From: HGM12998 sp900756495
GTDB lineage: Bacteria > Bacillota > Clostridia > Oscillospirales > Oscillospiraceae
DNA: 64,000 nt
Assembly: GCA_958477305.1 (NCBI GenBank)
Contig: CAUEFI010000006.1
Coordinates: forward strand, 97,550 to 161,549
Direction: 5' to 3'
The translations under genes were made by a program, and so were the position numbers. This document shows, one piece after another, positions 1 to 6,921 of the stretch (the stretch's first letter is position 1; each line of letters starts with the position of its first letter). Under the pieces are notes generated by a model, which did no database searches, was not told the origin of the DNA, and saw only the letters and a list, made by a program, of their open reading frames with translations.

Positions 1-1
1 C

Positions 2-40
2 GGCGGTCCCTGCTGCCCATCGGCAGGGACCGCCAATTTT
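2..40 (+). terminator. Intrinsic terminator of an upstream gene outside the window
   Basis: A perfect 12-bp stem (GGCGGTCCCTGC at 2-13 with its complement at 23-34) is followed by AATTTTC. It probably ends a plus-strand gene lying left of the window. Confidence 0.75.
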
Positions 41-72
41 CTTAATTTCATATAAAATTTTGTAACTTTTTC

Positions 73-101
73 TTGCTCTATCTTCTCCAATTCGGTATAC
101 T
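73..101 (+). promoter_or_regulatory. SigA-type promoter for the LCP gene
   Basis: TTGCTC at 73-78 and TATACT at 96-101 are separated by 17 bp. The predicted RNA start lies about 40 nt before the GTG start at 150. Confidence 0.55.
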
Positions 102-149
102 AAACCTGCTGTCTGTTGACATAATGCAAAAGCGAAAGGGGCTTCACCC

Positions 150-1244
150 GTGGCAGGAAAGAGAGCAAGGCGCGCCACGTCTCCGGCACGCCGGCTGGGA
201 ACCACCTTTTATCGGGGCCTGGTCATTGTATCCGCAATCATTGTAGCTTCGTACTGTGTATTCCGTATCATGGCCCGCCCGCCTCAGGTGGACAACACGC
301 CGCCCGCCTATACAGCCGCCACGCCGCTGCCAGGCTCGTCACCAGGCCCCTCGGCCCAGGCCCAGCCCGCAGCCACACCTCAACAGCCTGTATGGGAGCG
401 CAAGGCGTACACCTATACCTTCCTGCTGGCCGCCAGCGATCAGTCCAGCGGCAATACCGATACCATGATGGTGGCCACCTACGATACGGTAAACCAGACG
501 GTTGGGCTTGTCTCTCTGCCCCGCGACACGCTTATTAACGGCGTCCGGGAGTCTAACGGCCGCCACTTTTACAAGCTCAATGGCACCTGCGCCTACAATG
601 GAATGGATGCGCTCAAAGAGGAGGCCGGTAAAATCCTGGGCTTCCCCATCGATTTTTATATTAAAGTCAATGTCCGCGGCTTTGTCCGCCTTGTGGACGC
701 TGTGGGCGGTGTGGACTTCTATGTGCCTGTGGACATGAACTATGACGACCCCACCCAGGATCTCCACATTCATTTTAACAAGGGTATGCAGTGGCTCTCC
801 GGATCCGACGCGCTGAAAGTGGCCCGCTGCCGACAGAACTCCTATATTGACGACGAGGGGCAGGTCCATACCTACGACGCATATCCCAATGCCGACATTG
901 GCCGCACCGGCACCCAGAGGGATCTGCTGATGGCCGTTTTGAAAAAAGCCGTTACGAATCCCCAGAAACTGCCTGAATATGTGAATATCTTTACCGAGAA
1001 TGTCGATACCGATCTGAGCGCCACCGACATCGCCTATTTTGTCTCCAAAGCGCCTGGTCTCGACTTCTCTTCCGGCATTACTACCTCAGTTCTCCCCGGA
1101 GACGGCATGGTGCGCTATCAGGGCTGGAGCTACTGCTACCAGCTCTATCCGGATCAAGTGCTGGAAATTGTCAACACGCAGGGCCTCAATCCCTACACCA
1201 CTGACATTACGGCGGATATGCTGGATATTTTCCAGGTGCAGTAA
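150..1244 (+). CDS. LytR-CpsA-Psr (LCP) family cell-wall glycopolymer transferase
   Basis: LCP enzymes transfer wall teichoic acid or other anionic glycopolymers from a lipid carrier to peptidoglycan on the outer face of the membrane. The 364-aa product has a basic cytoplasmic N-terminus, one membrane helix at about residues 22-42, a Pro/Ala-rich linker to about 80, and then the LCP domain. That domain shows TDTMMVATYD, the LPRDT motif at about residue 125, and VDAVGGVDF. The residue before TDTMM is Asn where many LCP proteins have Arg. The start is GTG at 150, 9-10 bases after GAAAGGGG. It is monocistronic, with its own promoter and terminator. The family call is secure; the glycopolymer substrate is unknown. 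Confidence 0.93.
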   Translation: MAGKRARRATSPARRLGTTFYRGLVIVSAIIVASYCVFRIMARPPQVDNTPPAYTAATPLPGSSPGPSAQAQPAATPQQPVWERKAYTYTFLLAASDQSSGNTDTMMVATYDTVNQTVGLVSLPRDTLINGVRESNGRHFYKLNGTCAYNGMDALKEEAGKILGFPIDFYIKVNVRGFVRLVDAVGGVDFYVPVDMNYDDPTQDLHIHFNKGMQWLSGSDALKVARCRQNSYIDDEGQVHTYDAYPNADIGRTGTQRDLLMAVLKKAVTNPQKLPEYVNIFTENVDTDLSATDIAYFVSKAPGLDFSSGITTSVLPGDGMVRYQGWSYCYQLYPDQVLEIVNTQGLNPYTTDITADMLDIFQVQ

Positions 1245-1252
1245 TTTGTAAA

Positions 1253-1295
1253 GGAGCAGCGCCCCGAAGATTTCGGGGACGCTGCTCCTCTATTT
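1253..1295 (+). terminator. Intrinsic terminator after the LCP gene
   Basis: A GC-rich stem of about 16 bp (GGAGCAGCGCCCCGAA with its complement, one mismatch) lies nine bases after the LCP stop. It is followed by TCTATTTCTT. Confidence 0.8.
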
Positions 1296-1337
1296 CTTGT
1301 GAGATAAAACCACCGTCAAAGCCTGCGGCATTTCTTC

Positions 1338-1634
1338 TCATTCTTCTATCTCCAGCAGCCAGTCCGTGCTCTTTCCCAGCTGGCTGGCCAGCGCCCGGAG
1401 TTCATAATCCTGCACCATTCTTGCGCCGTTTTCAATTCTGCTGATGGCGTCCTGCTCCAGGATAACCCCAACCGTCTGCACCTTGGCCGCCAGCGCCTGC
1501 TGCGAGTACTTGCACTCCAGCCTTGCCAGCCGGATTCGCTCACCTGAGATATTCCGCTTTCCCTCAAAGTCCAGCACCTTCACAGTACACGCCCCGTTTA
1601 TGGTAATATCTAATATTTTATTTGACTTTACCAT
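1338..1634 (-). CDS. Small XRE-family helix-turn-helix regulator
   Basis: This 98-aa cytoplasmic protein carries one Cro/cI-type HTH at about residues 31-92. Visible elements are SGERIRLARL, YSQQALAAKV, the recognition region DAISRIENGARMVQDYEL, and the tail STDWLLEIEE. Related clostridial one-domain regulators usually begin close to the NISG sequence. The GTG codon 17 residues in could therefore be the true start, because the ATG at 1634 has no ribosome-binding site. It is a lone gene between converging and diverging neighbours, and its target is unknown. The AT-rich upstream sequence could hold its own promoter. Confidence 0.75.
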   Translation of the reverse strand: MVKSNKILDITINGACTVKVLDFEGKRNISGERIRLARLECKYSQQALAAKVQTVGVILEQDAISRIENGARMVQDYELRALASQLGKSTDWLLEIEE

Positions 1635-1799
1635 ATTTTATGTGTATGATTATGTTAATATCCCATAACTCTACAAAAAAGGGGCAAACAGCGCCATGCG
1701 CAAGTCTGTTATAAGCCGTAAATGCCCAGTATATTGGACGAGCTCTTGCCATCTTCATTATGAAAACAGGGGCGACCCCTGTAAAAGGAGAATCAGGCC

Positions 1800-2183
1800 A
1801 TGTTGAAAACCGTGTGTAATGCTAAATTCAAATTTATTCTAGCCGTGGTAATTGTGCTGGCGATTGTAATAGGGATACTGATAGTACCCGAAGCGGTAAA
1901 CAAAACAAAATCTGAACCTAGAGTTATTACAACATCTACTTTAGAAAAGATAATCAACGTAAGCGAATTATCTACCTTCACCTCTGTTTACAATGGCATC
2001 GCTCAAGTAATGAACGATAAGACCCCTGAGGAAACAGACTACTATGTGTCATATGATGCCATCGTATACGCAGGTATCGACTTTAAAGATATTGTGATCT
2101 CAGTAGACAGTGCATCAAAGACAATTAGCATCGATATTCCCGGGGTATACATTACAGAGATAAAAGTGGGATGTAAGGTATAA
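1800..2183 (+). CDS. Membrane-anchored DUF4230-like protein, probably C-terminally shortened
   Basis: The 127-aa product has an N-terminal membrane helix at about residues 11-29, followed by an extracytoplasmic part. That part contains LEKIINVSELSTFTSVYNG and YAGIDFKDIVISVDSASKTI, which resemble the conserved core of DUF4230 proteins. Family members usually continue well past the point where this ORF stops, just after an IDIPGVYITEIKV stretch. This suggests an early stop or a deletion, and the next 140 bp do not restore the family sequence by eye. AAAGGAG is well placed ahead of the ATG. The function of the family is unknown. A neighbouring stem (ACAGGGGcgaCCCCTGT at 1766-1782) lies in the leader. 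Confidence 0.55.
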   Translation: MLKTVCNAKFKFILAVVIVLAIVIGILIVPEAVNKTKSEPRVITTSTLEKIINVSELSTFTSVYNGIAQVMNDKTPEETDYYVSYDAIVYAGIDFKDIVISVDSASKTISIDIPGVYITEIKVGCKV

Positions 2184-2321
2184 AGGTTGGTTTACACCAC
2201 CTACTACATTACATCGGCTGACGGTTCATTTGTGGCAAAGTGACAACCAGCAGAGGAAAGGAGACGCATATACAACGGAACTGGGCATGCCCCGCTTGCT
2301 CAGCCACTCAAATAATGAAAG

Positions 2322-2849
2322 CTATCGTTCAACCAGTCGAATAATCCTTGGACGGTTATATCGCTGTATAATCACGAAAGCAATATCGAGCAGGGCCGCA
2401 AGCACGGAGGTAATTATAAATACCATGGCGGCACCGAACCATATTGAAAAAAACACTGGTACAAAACTCAGCACTATGATTATTTCATGCACAAGTTCCG
2501 CCTGACACGAAGCCTGTGCAATCTCGTCCCAACGATTTTTTGTGTGGTCAAATAGATATGGGGCATACGTCGGCATCAAGACCTTCCAACACTTCACTTT
2601 TATTCTTTCATACAGCTTCTTCTCCCATGTTCTGGTCCGATACCATCCCTTTTTGTAATCTGCTTTGTTATTCATAACTGTGTCAAGGATGAGGCCGACA
2701 CTAAGCCGCATTACAAAGTGATATGCCATTGTCCCCAATGTAATTGCAACCGCAAGCACAGCTTCATTTTTCCACGTTTGGTATAAGCAGGCGCAGAGTA
2801 CCGCGCCTATAACTGATAAAATCGAAATGGCTGACATAGCTCTTTTCAT
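2322..2849 (-). CDS. CrtO-like (glycosyl-4,4'-diaponeurosporenoate acyltransferase family) membrane protein
   Basis: This 175-aa integral membrane protein has helices at about residues 6-24, 28-50, 118-136 and 140-160. It resembles staphylococcal CrtO in its C-terminal signature, an AELVHE segment before the last helices and then IIQRYNRPRIIRL. The WYRTRTWEKKLYERIKVKCWK segment (given in part) matches the family's basic region. CrtO acylates a glucosylated carotenoid, but no carotenoid genes are nearby. The substrate here is therefore open, and a role in acylating another surface lipid is only inference. The gene is isolated, with no operon partner on its strand. Confidence 0.6.
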   Translation of the reverse strand: MKRAMSAISILSVIGAVLCACLYQTWKNEAVLAVAITLGTMAYHFVMRLSVGLILDTVMNNKADYKKGWYRTRTWEKKLYERIKVKCWKVLMPTYAPYLFDHTKNRWDEIAQASCQAELVHEIIIVLSFVPVFFSIWFGAAMVFIITSVLAALLDIAFVIIQRYNRPRIIRLVER

Positions 2850-3072
2850 GTTGATCTTCCCTTATATAACTTCCAGTCCGTTGTCCTTATGCAATAAAGT
2901 ATAGCATGCATAGGAAGTTGTCACAAGCCACTTCATTTTGTGCATCTGGGTTCAGAAGGTTGCTATGGAATCGACCTGATATATATGAGTTTAGGAGAAG
3001 CTGTCCAGGGATCGGCTGCACCTTGCCTACAGCACCCTTGACGGCCTCCCGCTTCAGTGCTATGTGGTAACC

Positions 3073-3170
3073 AAGAGGGGCTTATGCCCCTCTTTCAGCC
3101 TGTCGAAAAAGCCCCGCATAAGCTGGACTTTTTCGACAGGCTGGAGGCTCCATCCTTACCGGATGGAGCC
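3073..3170. repeat. Tandem stem-loop cluster in a 393-bp intergenic region
   Basis: The region 2850-3242 contains no convincing gene. It holds three inverted repeats in a row. AAGAGGGGC ttat GCCCCTCTT lies at 3073-3094. A 16-bp pair, CAGCCTGTCGAAAAAG at 3096-3111 and its exact complement at 3128-3143, comes next. A 10-bp terminator-like stem at 3146-3170 is followed by TCTTCATTTC. The last could serve the plus strand; the middle pair looks like a dispersed intergenic palindrome. Confidence 0.6.
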
Positions 3171-3242
3171 TCTTCATTTCTCAATAAGCAAATCTTTTTA
3201 TCTAGGTCTGCTGCGGGAATATAAAAAGGGGGTTGGCTAATG

Positions 3243-4103
3243 TTAACCCAGCAGGTCGGGCCCCGGCAAATCCATCTGTCTTTTCCGGGCGGCAGACCAG
3301 GACAGCTTTTCCGCGAGCTTCTCTGTGTCTCCCGAGGCTAAGACCTCCCGATAGGCGGAAAGATTCTCCTGCAGCCTATCCAGTACCTCCAGAAGGGCGG
3401 GGGCATTCATGGAGAAGAGCTCGGTCCACAGCCCTACATCCAGGGCTGCCACCCTGGTGCAGCCCCGAAAAGAGCTACCTTCAAAGCCCTTGCACTCAAA
3501 AAGTTTGGGGTCATCGCACACGGAGACCGCTATAACGTGCATCACCTGGCTTGTGTAGGCGATCATGGCGTCATGGGCCTCCGGGGTCGTTTTACAGACA
3601 TCCTTGCAGCCGATATAGGCTGCGAGGCGCTCCATCAGTGCCAGATGCTCCGGAGTACTGGTCTCCCGGGGCGTCAGAATCAAGTGCGCATCCTGGAACA
3701 TCTCGCCAAAAGCGTGTTCGATACCGGAGAACTCCGTACCCGCCATCGGGTGGCAGCCGATAAAATCCACCGTTTCGGGCAGGACCTCCGCCCCAGCCAT
3801 AACCGCAGTCTTTACACCACATACGTCGGTGACAAGTGACCCGGGCTTGAATTGTTCCCTGTGTTCCGCCAAAAAACGGACGATGCCCTGGGGGTGAAGG
3901 GCAAGAACCACCACATCCGCCTCCGGGATTACCTTTTCCGCCTCCCCGGTAAGCCGGTCGGCCACTCCGTGCTCTGCGGCGAACCGCAGGGTGGGCTGAG
4001 AGACGTCTACGCCTATGATCTCATAGTCCTCAAACCCTTTCAGGGCAAGCGCCAGGGATCCGCCGATAAGCCCCAGGCCGATAATGACCATACTTTTCTT
4101 CAC
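3243..4103 (-). CDS. tyrA: Prephenate dehydrogenase
   Basis: TyrA oxidatively decarboxylates prephenate to 4-hydroxyphenylpyruvate, the committed step to tyrosine, in the cytoplasm. The 286-aa protein has an NAD-binding Rossmann start (VIIGLGLIGGSLALALKG, residues 6-23). The catalytic region CHPMAGTEFSGIEHA lies at about 137-151. There is an all-alpha C-terminal half and no ACT domain, so feedback control probably does not act through this protein. The start is GTG at 4103, eight bases after AGGAGG. It lies 84 bp downstream of aroF on the same strand, so the two are probably cotranscribed and controlled by the tyrosine-rich leader upstream of aroF. Confidence 0.93.
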   Translation of the reverse strand: MKKSMVIIGLGLIGGSLALALKGFEDYEIIGVDVSQPTLRFAAEHGVADRLTGEAEKVIPEADVVVLALHPQGIVRFLAEHREQFKPGSLVTDVCGVKTAVMAGAEVLPETVDFIGCHPMAGTEFSGIEHAFGEMFQDAHLILTPRETSTPEHLALMERLAAYIGCKDVCKTTPEAHDAMIAYTSQVMHVIAVSVCDDPKLFECKGFEGSSFRGCTRVAALDVGLWTELFSMNAPALLEVLDRLQENLSAYREVLASGDTEKLAEKLSWSAARKRQMDLPGPDLLG

Positions 4104-4187
4104 AGCTGTTGCCTCCTAATCTGTGCAGCCGGGCCCGGGCGGCCCAGCGCCTGTTAATGCCGCCTGCCGCCTACAGGACGCCCATTC

Positions 4188-5204
4188 TCAAATCTCCCGC
4201 CCGACACACCGGGCCAGCTGTCCCACGCTCCCCATCAGGGTCTGGAACTCTTCGGGCGTAATGGATTGTGCGCCGTCACACCACGCGTTGGGAGGATCGT
4301 TGTGGACCTCGACAATCAGCCCGTCGGCGCCGGCGGCAACCGCAGCCATACTCATGCGCTCCACCATCCAGGCCTTTCCACAGGCGTGAGAGGGATCCAC
4401 CACCACGGGGAGGTGAGAGAGCTGCTTCACTGCCAGGACGGCGGAGAGATCCAGCGTATTGCGGGTAAAGGTCTCAAAAGTGCGGATTCCCCGCTCGCAC
4501 AAAATAACCCTGTCGTTGCCTCCTGCCATAATATACTCCGCCGACATCAGCCACTCCTCAATGGTGGACGACAGGCCCCGCTTGAGCAAAATGGGTTTGG
4601 TCGTCTTGCCAAGCTGCTTGAGCAAATCAAAATTCTGCATATTCCGCGCCCCTACCTGGATGACATCCACGCACATTTCGAACATCTCTACATTATCGGT
4701 GGACATGATCTCTGTAACGATGGGCAGTCCGGTCGCCTGCCGCGCCTCCTGCAGCAGCCGGATTCCATCTTGAGCCAGCCCTTGGAAGGAGTATGGGGAC
4801 GTCCGCGGCTTATAAGCGCCTCCCCGCAGTGCAGCGGCTCCGGATGCCTTCACTGCCTTGGCAACCCCTACAATCTGGCCCTCGCTCTCCACCGAGCAGG
4901 GCCCGGCGATGACTGCCAGCTTCTTTCCTCCCACTGTGGCACCGTTTCCCAAATCGATGACCGTATCGTCGGGATGGTACTTGCGGTTGGCCTTTTTATA
5001 AGGTTCAGTAACTCGCATAACCCTGTCAACACCGGGAAGGAGAGAGACCTTTTCCTGATCGATGCCGGCAGCATTGCCCTCGGCGCCGAGAATCGTGGTC
5101 TCTGCTCCCTTGGACACCATCACCTGAACACCGCCCTCTTCCATGGTGTGAATGGCGGCCTCCAGCTGTTCCTGGGTAAATCCGGGCTTCATAATAACAA
5201 CCAT
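4188..5204 (-). CDS. aroF: 3-deoxy-7-phosphoheptulonate (DAHP) synthase, type I-beta
   Basis: This enzyme condenses phosphoenolpyruvate and erythrose-4-phosphate, the first step of the shikimate pathway. The 338-aa protein has the short N-terminal ferredoxin-like domain typical of Thermotoga/Clostridia DAHP synthases (residues 1-70). The TIM-barrel follows, with IAGPCSVESE, the KPRTSPYSFQG substrate loop, ILLKRGLSSTIEEW, and VVDPSHACGK carrying metal ligands. Translation starts at ATG 5204 behind AAAGGA. A leader with a Tyr-rich peptide and terminator hairpin lies immediately upstream. tyrA follows, which fits a tyrosine-controlled unit. Confidence 0.95.
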   Translation of the reverse strand: MVVIMKPGFTQEQLEAAIHTMEEGGVQVMVSKGAETTILGAEGNAAGIDQEKVSLLPGVDRVMRVTEPYKKANRKYHPDDTVIDLGNGATVGGKKLAVIAGPCSVESEGQIVGVAKAVKASGAAALRGGAYKPRTSPYSFQGLAQDGIRLLQEARQATGLPIVTEIMSTDNVEMFEMCVDVIQVGARNMQNFDLLKQLGKTTKPILLKRGLSSTIEEWLMSAEYIMAGGNDRVILCERGIRTFETFTRNTLDLSAVLAVKQLSHLPVVVDPSHACGKAWMVERMSMAAVAAGADGLIVEVHNDPPNAWCDGAQSITPEEFQTLMGSVGQLARCVGREI

Positions 5205-5235
5205 TGTGAACGCTTCCTTTCTTGACTTTCAGCAT

Positions 5236-5275
5236 AGAAAAAACCGCGGCGGCCCACACTGGGCTGCCGCGGTTT
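5236..5275 (-). terminator. Attenuator hairpin in the aroF-tyrA leader
   Basis: On the minus strand a nearly perfect stem (AAACCGCGGC with GCCGCGGTTT, plus an inner GCCC/GGGC) is followed by TTTTTTCTATG. It sits 31 nt before the aroF start and 36 nt after the leader-peptide stop codon. An upstream GCGGTGTTTTGG and a GCAGCGGT inside the leader ORF could pair with its ACCGC arm and act as antiterminator. Confidence 0.8.
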
Positions 5276-5311
5276 CAGACTTTTTCCAAAACACCGCTGC
5301 AGGCAAACCGG

Positions 5312-5392
5312 TTATGGGCACAACATGGGACCGCTGCCATAAAAATAGGAGCGGTAATACCCATATTCATACCCATTGACGCGGCGCTTCAT
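5312..5392 (-). CDS. Tyrosine-rich leader peptide controlling aroF-tyrA
   Basis: This is a 26-codon ORF starting ATG at 5392, ten bases after AAAGGA, and ending TAA at 5312-5314. Residues 5-18 read VNGYEYGYYRSYFY: six Tyr codons (five TAT, one TAC) and a Phe within 11 codons. The peptide is followed by an intrinsic terminator. This is the layout of ribosome-mediated attenuation, as in the trp and phe leaders: when Tyr-tRNA is scarce the ribosome stalls on the Tyr run and the terminator cannot form. The peptide itself is not expected to have another function. Two other short frames overlap (starts at 5399 and near 5373) but show no amino-acid bias. Confidence 0.75.
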   Translation of the reverse strand: MKRRVNGYEYGYYRSYFYGSGPMLCP

Positions 5393-5421
5393 CGGACATG
5401 CTTCCTTTCTTGACTACCCGC

Positions 5422-5450
5422 ACTTTAACACTTTTAAGGAGAAAAGTCAA
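5422..5450 (-). promoter_or_regulatory. Promoter of the aroF-tyrA leader
   Basis: Reading the minus strand, TTGACT (5450-5445) and TAAAGT (5427-5422) are 17 bp apart. Transcription would begin near 5415, giving a leader of about 210 nt before aroF. It diverges from the Rrf2 promoter only 9 bp away. Confidence 0.6.
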
Positions 5451-5458
5451 GCTTTTAT

Positions 5459-5491
5459 TTGAATTTTTCAATCTCCTATGGTATGATAGGA
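5459..5491 (+). promoter_or_regulatory. Promoter and likely autoregulatory operator of the Rrf2 gene
   Basis: TTGAAT (5459-5464) and TATGAT (5482-5487) are 17 bp apart. An inverted repeat, TCCTA (5474-5478) N8 TAGGA (5487-5491), overlaps the -10 box. This is the position expected for an autorepressor operator. A related CCTA-N6-TAGT sequence lies at the iscS promoter. Confidence 0.6.
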
Positions 5492-5520
5492 TAAATGGAA
5501 TACAAAGGAGGATTTACTCC

Positions 5521-5964
5521 ATGAAGATTTCCACCAAGGGACGTTACGCTCTGCGCCTGATGCTGGATCTGGCCCTGAACAGCAATGGTACGGCAGTACC
5601 GCTGAAAGAGGCCGCCGAACGCCAGGGGATCTCAGATAAATATTTGGAGCAGATCGTCACCCAGCTCTCGCGCGCCGGCTTGGTGCGCAGCGTCCGGGGC
5701 GCCGGCGGAGGCTATCTGCTCACCCGGGATCCCTCGGAGTACTCTGTGGGCGAAATTCTGCGTGTGCTGGAGGGAAATCTGGCCCCTGTAAGCTGTGCCG
5801 AGGGCACCGGCTGCTGTGACCGGGCCGACCGCTGTGTCACTGTGGAGGTATGGCGGGAAATTCAGGCCGCCGTCTCTCAAGTCGTGGACAACATGACCCT
5901 GGCCGATCTGGTACGCCGTTATCATGAGAAGTGCTCCCAAGAGAGTCCCTGTGCCGAGGGCTAG
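5521..5964 (+). CDS. Rrf2/IscR-family transcriptional regulator
   Basis: This 147-aa winged-helix regulator begins at ATG 5521 behind an AAAGGAGG site; an upstream in-frame codon at 5398 is not needed. The N-terminus MKISTKGRYALRLMLDLA and the recognition helix region GISDKYLEQIV are typical of Rrf2 proteins. Three cysteines in CAEGTGCCDRADRC, plus one adjacent Cys, match the cluster-binding region of IscR. An Fe-S-sensing role is therefore more likely than a CymR-type role. The divergent aroF unit is probably unrelated. iscS-iscU, cysK and the met genes downstream are plausible targets. It converges with, and overlaps by four bases, the EFR1 gene. Confidence 0.88.
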   Translation: MKISTKGRYALRLMLDLALNSNGTAVPLKEAAERQGISDKYLEQIVTQLSRAGLVRSVRGAGGGYLLTRDPSEYSVGEILRVLEGNLAPVSCAEGTGCCDRADRCVTVEVWREIQAAVSQVVDNMTLADLVRRYHEKCSQESPCAEG

Positions 5965-6734
5965 AGGAAAAATTCCGGCTCTTTTCTGACCTTATACAGC
6001 AGACCAAAGCCCTCTTTGGCTGCCGTATAGACGGGCCCCCGGAACGCCCTGGCCCCGGTTGGGCAGACGCGGATACACGCCCCGCAGGGAATGCACCGCT
6101 CCTTATCCGTCTCCCGCGGCCGTGCGGGGTCGATGGCCCCTGCAGGACAAATGCGCGAGCAGGCCCCACAGCCGGTACATCGCTCACTCCCCACAGGATA
6201 AAAGGACACATTGGCAGGCTTGCGGTAGGGAAATGTTCCCTTTACCGCAGGCCTTGCTTTTGTTCCCGCAGAGGCCTCCAGCTTCTGCACGCAGGACCGT
6301 GCGAAGTCGTCCAGCCTGGCCAGATCTGCCTCATCCGGCCGCCCTGCGGCCGTATTGGGGAAAATAGAGTGCTGCCCCACGGCCGCTCCGGCAGCGGCAA
6401 TCCAAAAGCCGTTCCCCTCTAAAATATCGCAGAGCTCCAGCAGGGCGTCCTCATACTCCCGGTTTCCATAGACCGCCAGGGCCACAGCGGGGGTGCCGTT
6501 TCCCTTCAGCATGGAGAATCGCTGTGCGGCAATTGCAGGCAGGCGCCCGGCATAGACGGGAGCGCCCGCCACCAAAAGGGCACCCGCAGGAAGGGAAACC
6601 TCGCCCTCCGGCGGGTGCTCCAGCAGATCACAGTGCCCGCCGATTTCTCCCAGTCCTGCGGCGACCCGCTCCACCACGGTTCGGGTCGTTCCGGCCGGGC
6701 TGAACCAAGCCGGATAAACAATGCGGCAGCGCAT
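5961..6734 (-). CDS. EFR1-type flavodoxin/ferredoxin fusion protein
   Basis: The 257-aa protein has a flavodoxin-like N-terminal domain (AWFSPAGTTRTVVERVA for the FMN phosphate loop, then VAGAPVYAGRLP). The C-terminal part carries two 4Fe-4S motifs, CTGCGACSRICPAGAID and CIPCGACIRVCPTGAR. It is expected to be a cytoplasmic electron carrier that couples FMN and Fe-S centres; its partners are unknown. The start is ATG 6734, six bases after GGAGGA; a TTG just upstream is less likely. Its end overlaps the end of the convergent Rrf2 gene. A second member lies at 26775-27608. Confidence 0.85.
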   Translation of the reverse strand: MRCRIVYPAWFSPAGTTRTVVERVAAGLGEIGGHCDLLEHPPEGEVSLPAGALLVAGAPVYAGRLPAIAAQRFSMLKGNGTPAVALAVYGNREYEDALLELCDILEGNGFWIAAAGAAVGQHSIFPNTAAGRPDEADLARLDDFARSCVQKLEASAGTKARPAVKGTFPYRKPANVSFYPVGSERCTGCGACSRICPAGAIDPARPRETDKERCIPCGACIRVCPTGARAFRGPVYTAAKEGFGLLYKVRKEPEFFL

Positions 6735-6858
6735 CAAAATTCCTCCTCTTCTTAGCTATGATTTATAAATGTATGATGCGCTGCGGCGGGAGATTTGTCA
6801 AGGGGCCCGGAGACAGTCTCCCATCTCCGGCGGCGAACGGCAGCAAAAAGATCGGTAT

Positions 6859-6901
6859 GCCCCGGAGTGAGATACGCTTACTCGCATCTCACTCCGGGGC
6901 G
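6859..6901 (-). terminator. Intrinsic terminator after cysK
   Basis: A stem of about 15 bp (GCCCCGGAGTGAGAT and its complement, extended by two more pairs) lies just downstream of the cysK stop on the minus strand. It is followed after a few bases by CTTTTTG. It could also stop transcription arriving from the opposite direction. Confidence 0.65.
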
Positions 6902-6921
6902 CATTTATGTTTCTTCTGTGC

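Noticed and set aside
2230..2505. 91-codon plus-strand frame in the DUF4230/CrtO-like gap
   Set aside because: It mostly overlaps the CrtO-like gene antisense, has no motif, and does not continue the DUF4230 domain.
3233..3535. Plus-strand 100-codon frame overlapping tyrA
   Set aside because: It is antisense to the conserved tyrA C-terminus, with Arg/Pro-rich low-complexity translation.
5240..5275. T-box interpretation of the aroF leader because of ACCGCGG in the hairpin
   Set aside because: The AGGGTGG half of the T-box sequence and a Stem I are missing. The Tyr-rich leader ORF explains the region better.
5312..5399. Alternative leader frames MSDEAPRQWV (start at 5399) and a 33-codon frame starting MGMNMG near 5373
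   Set aside because: The first is only three bases from the ribosome-binding site and contains a single Trp. The second shows no aromatic bias. The Tyr-rich frame has the better signal.
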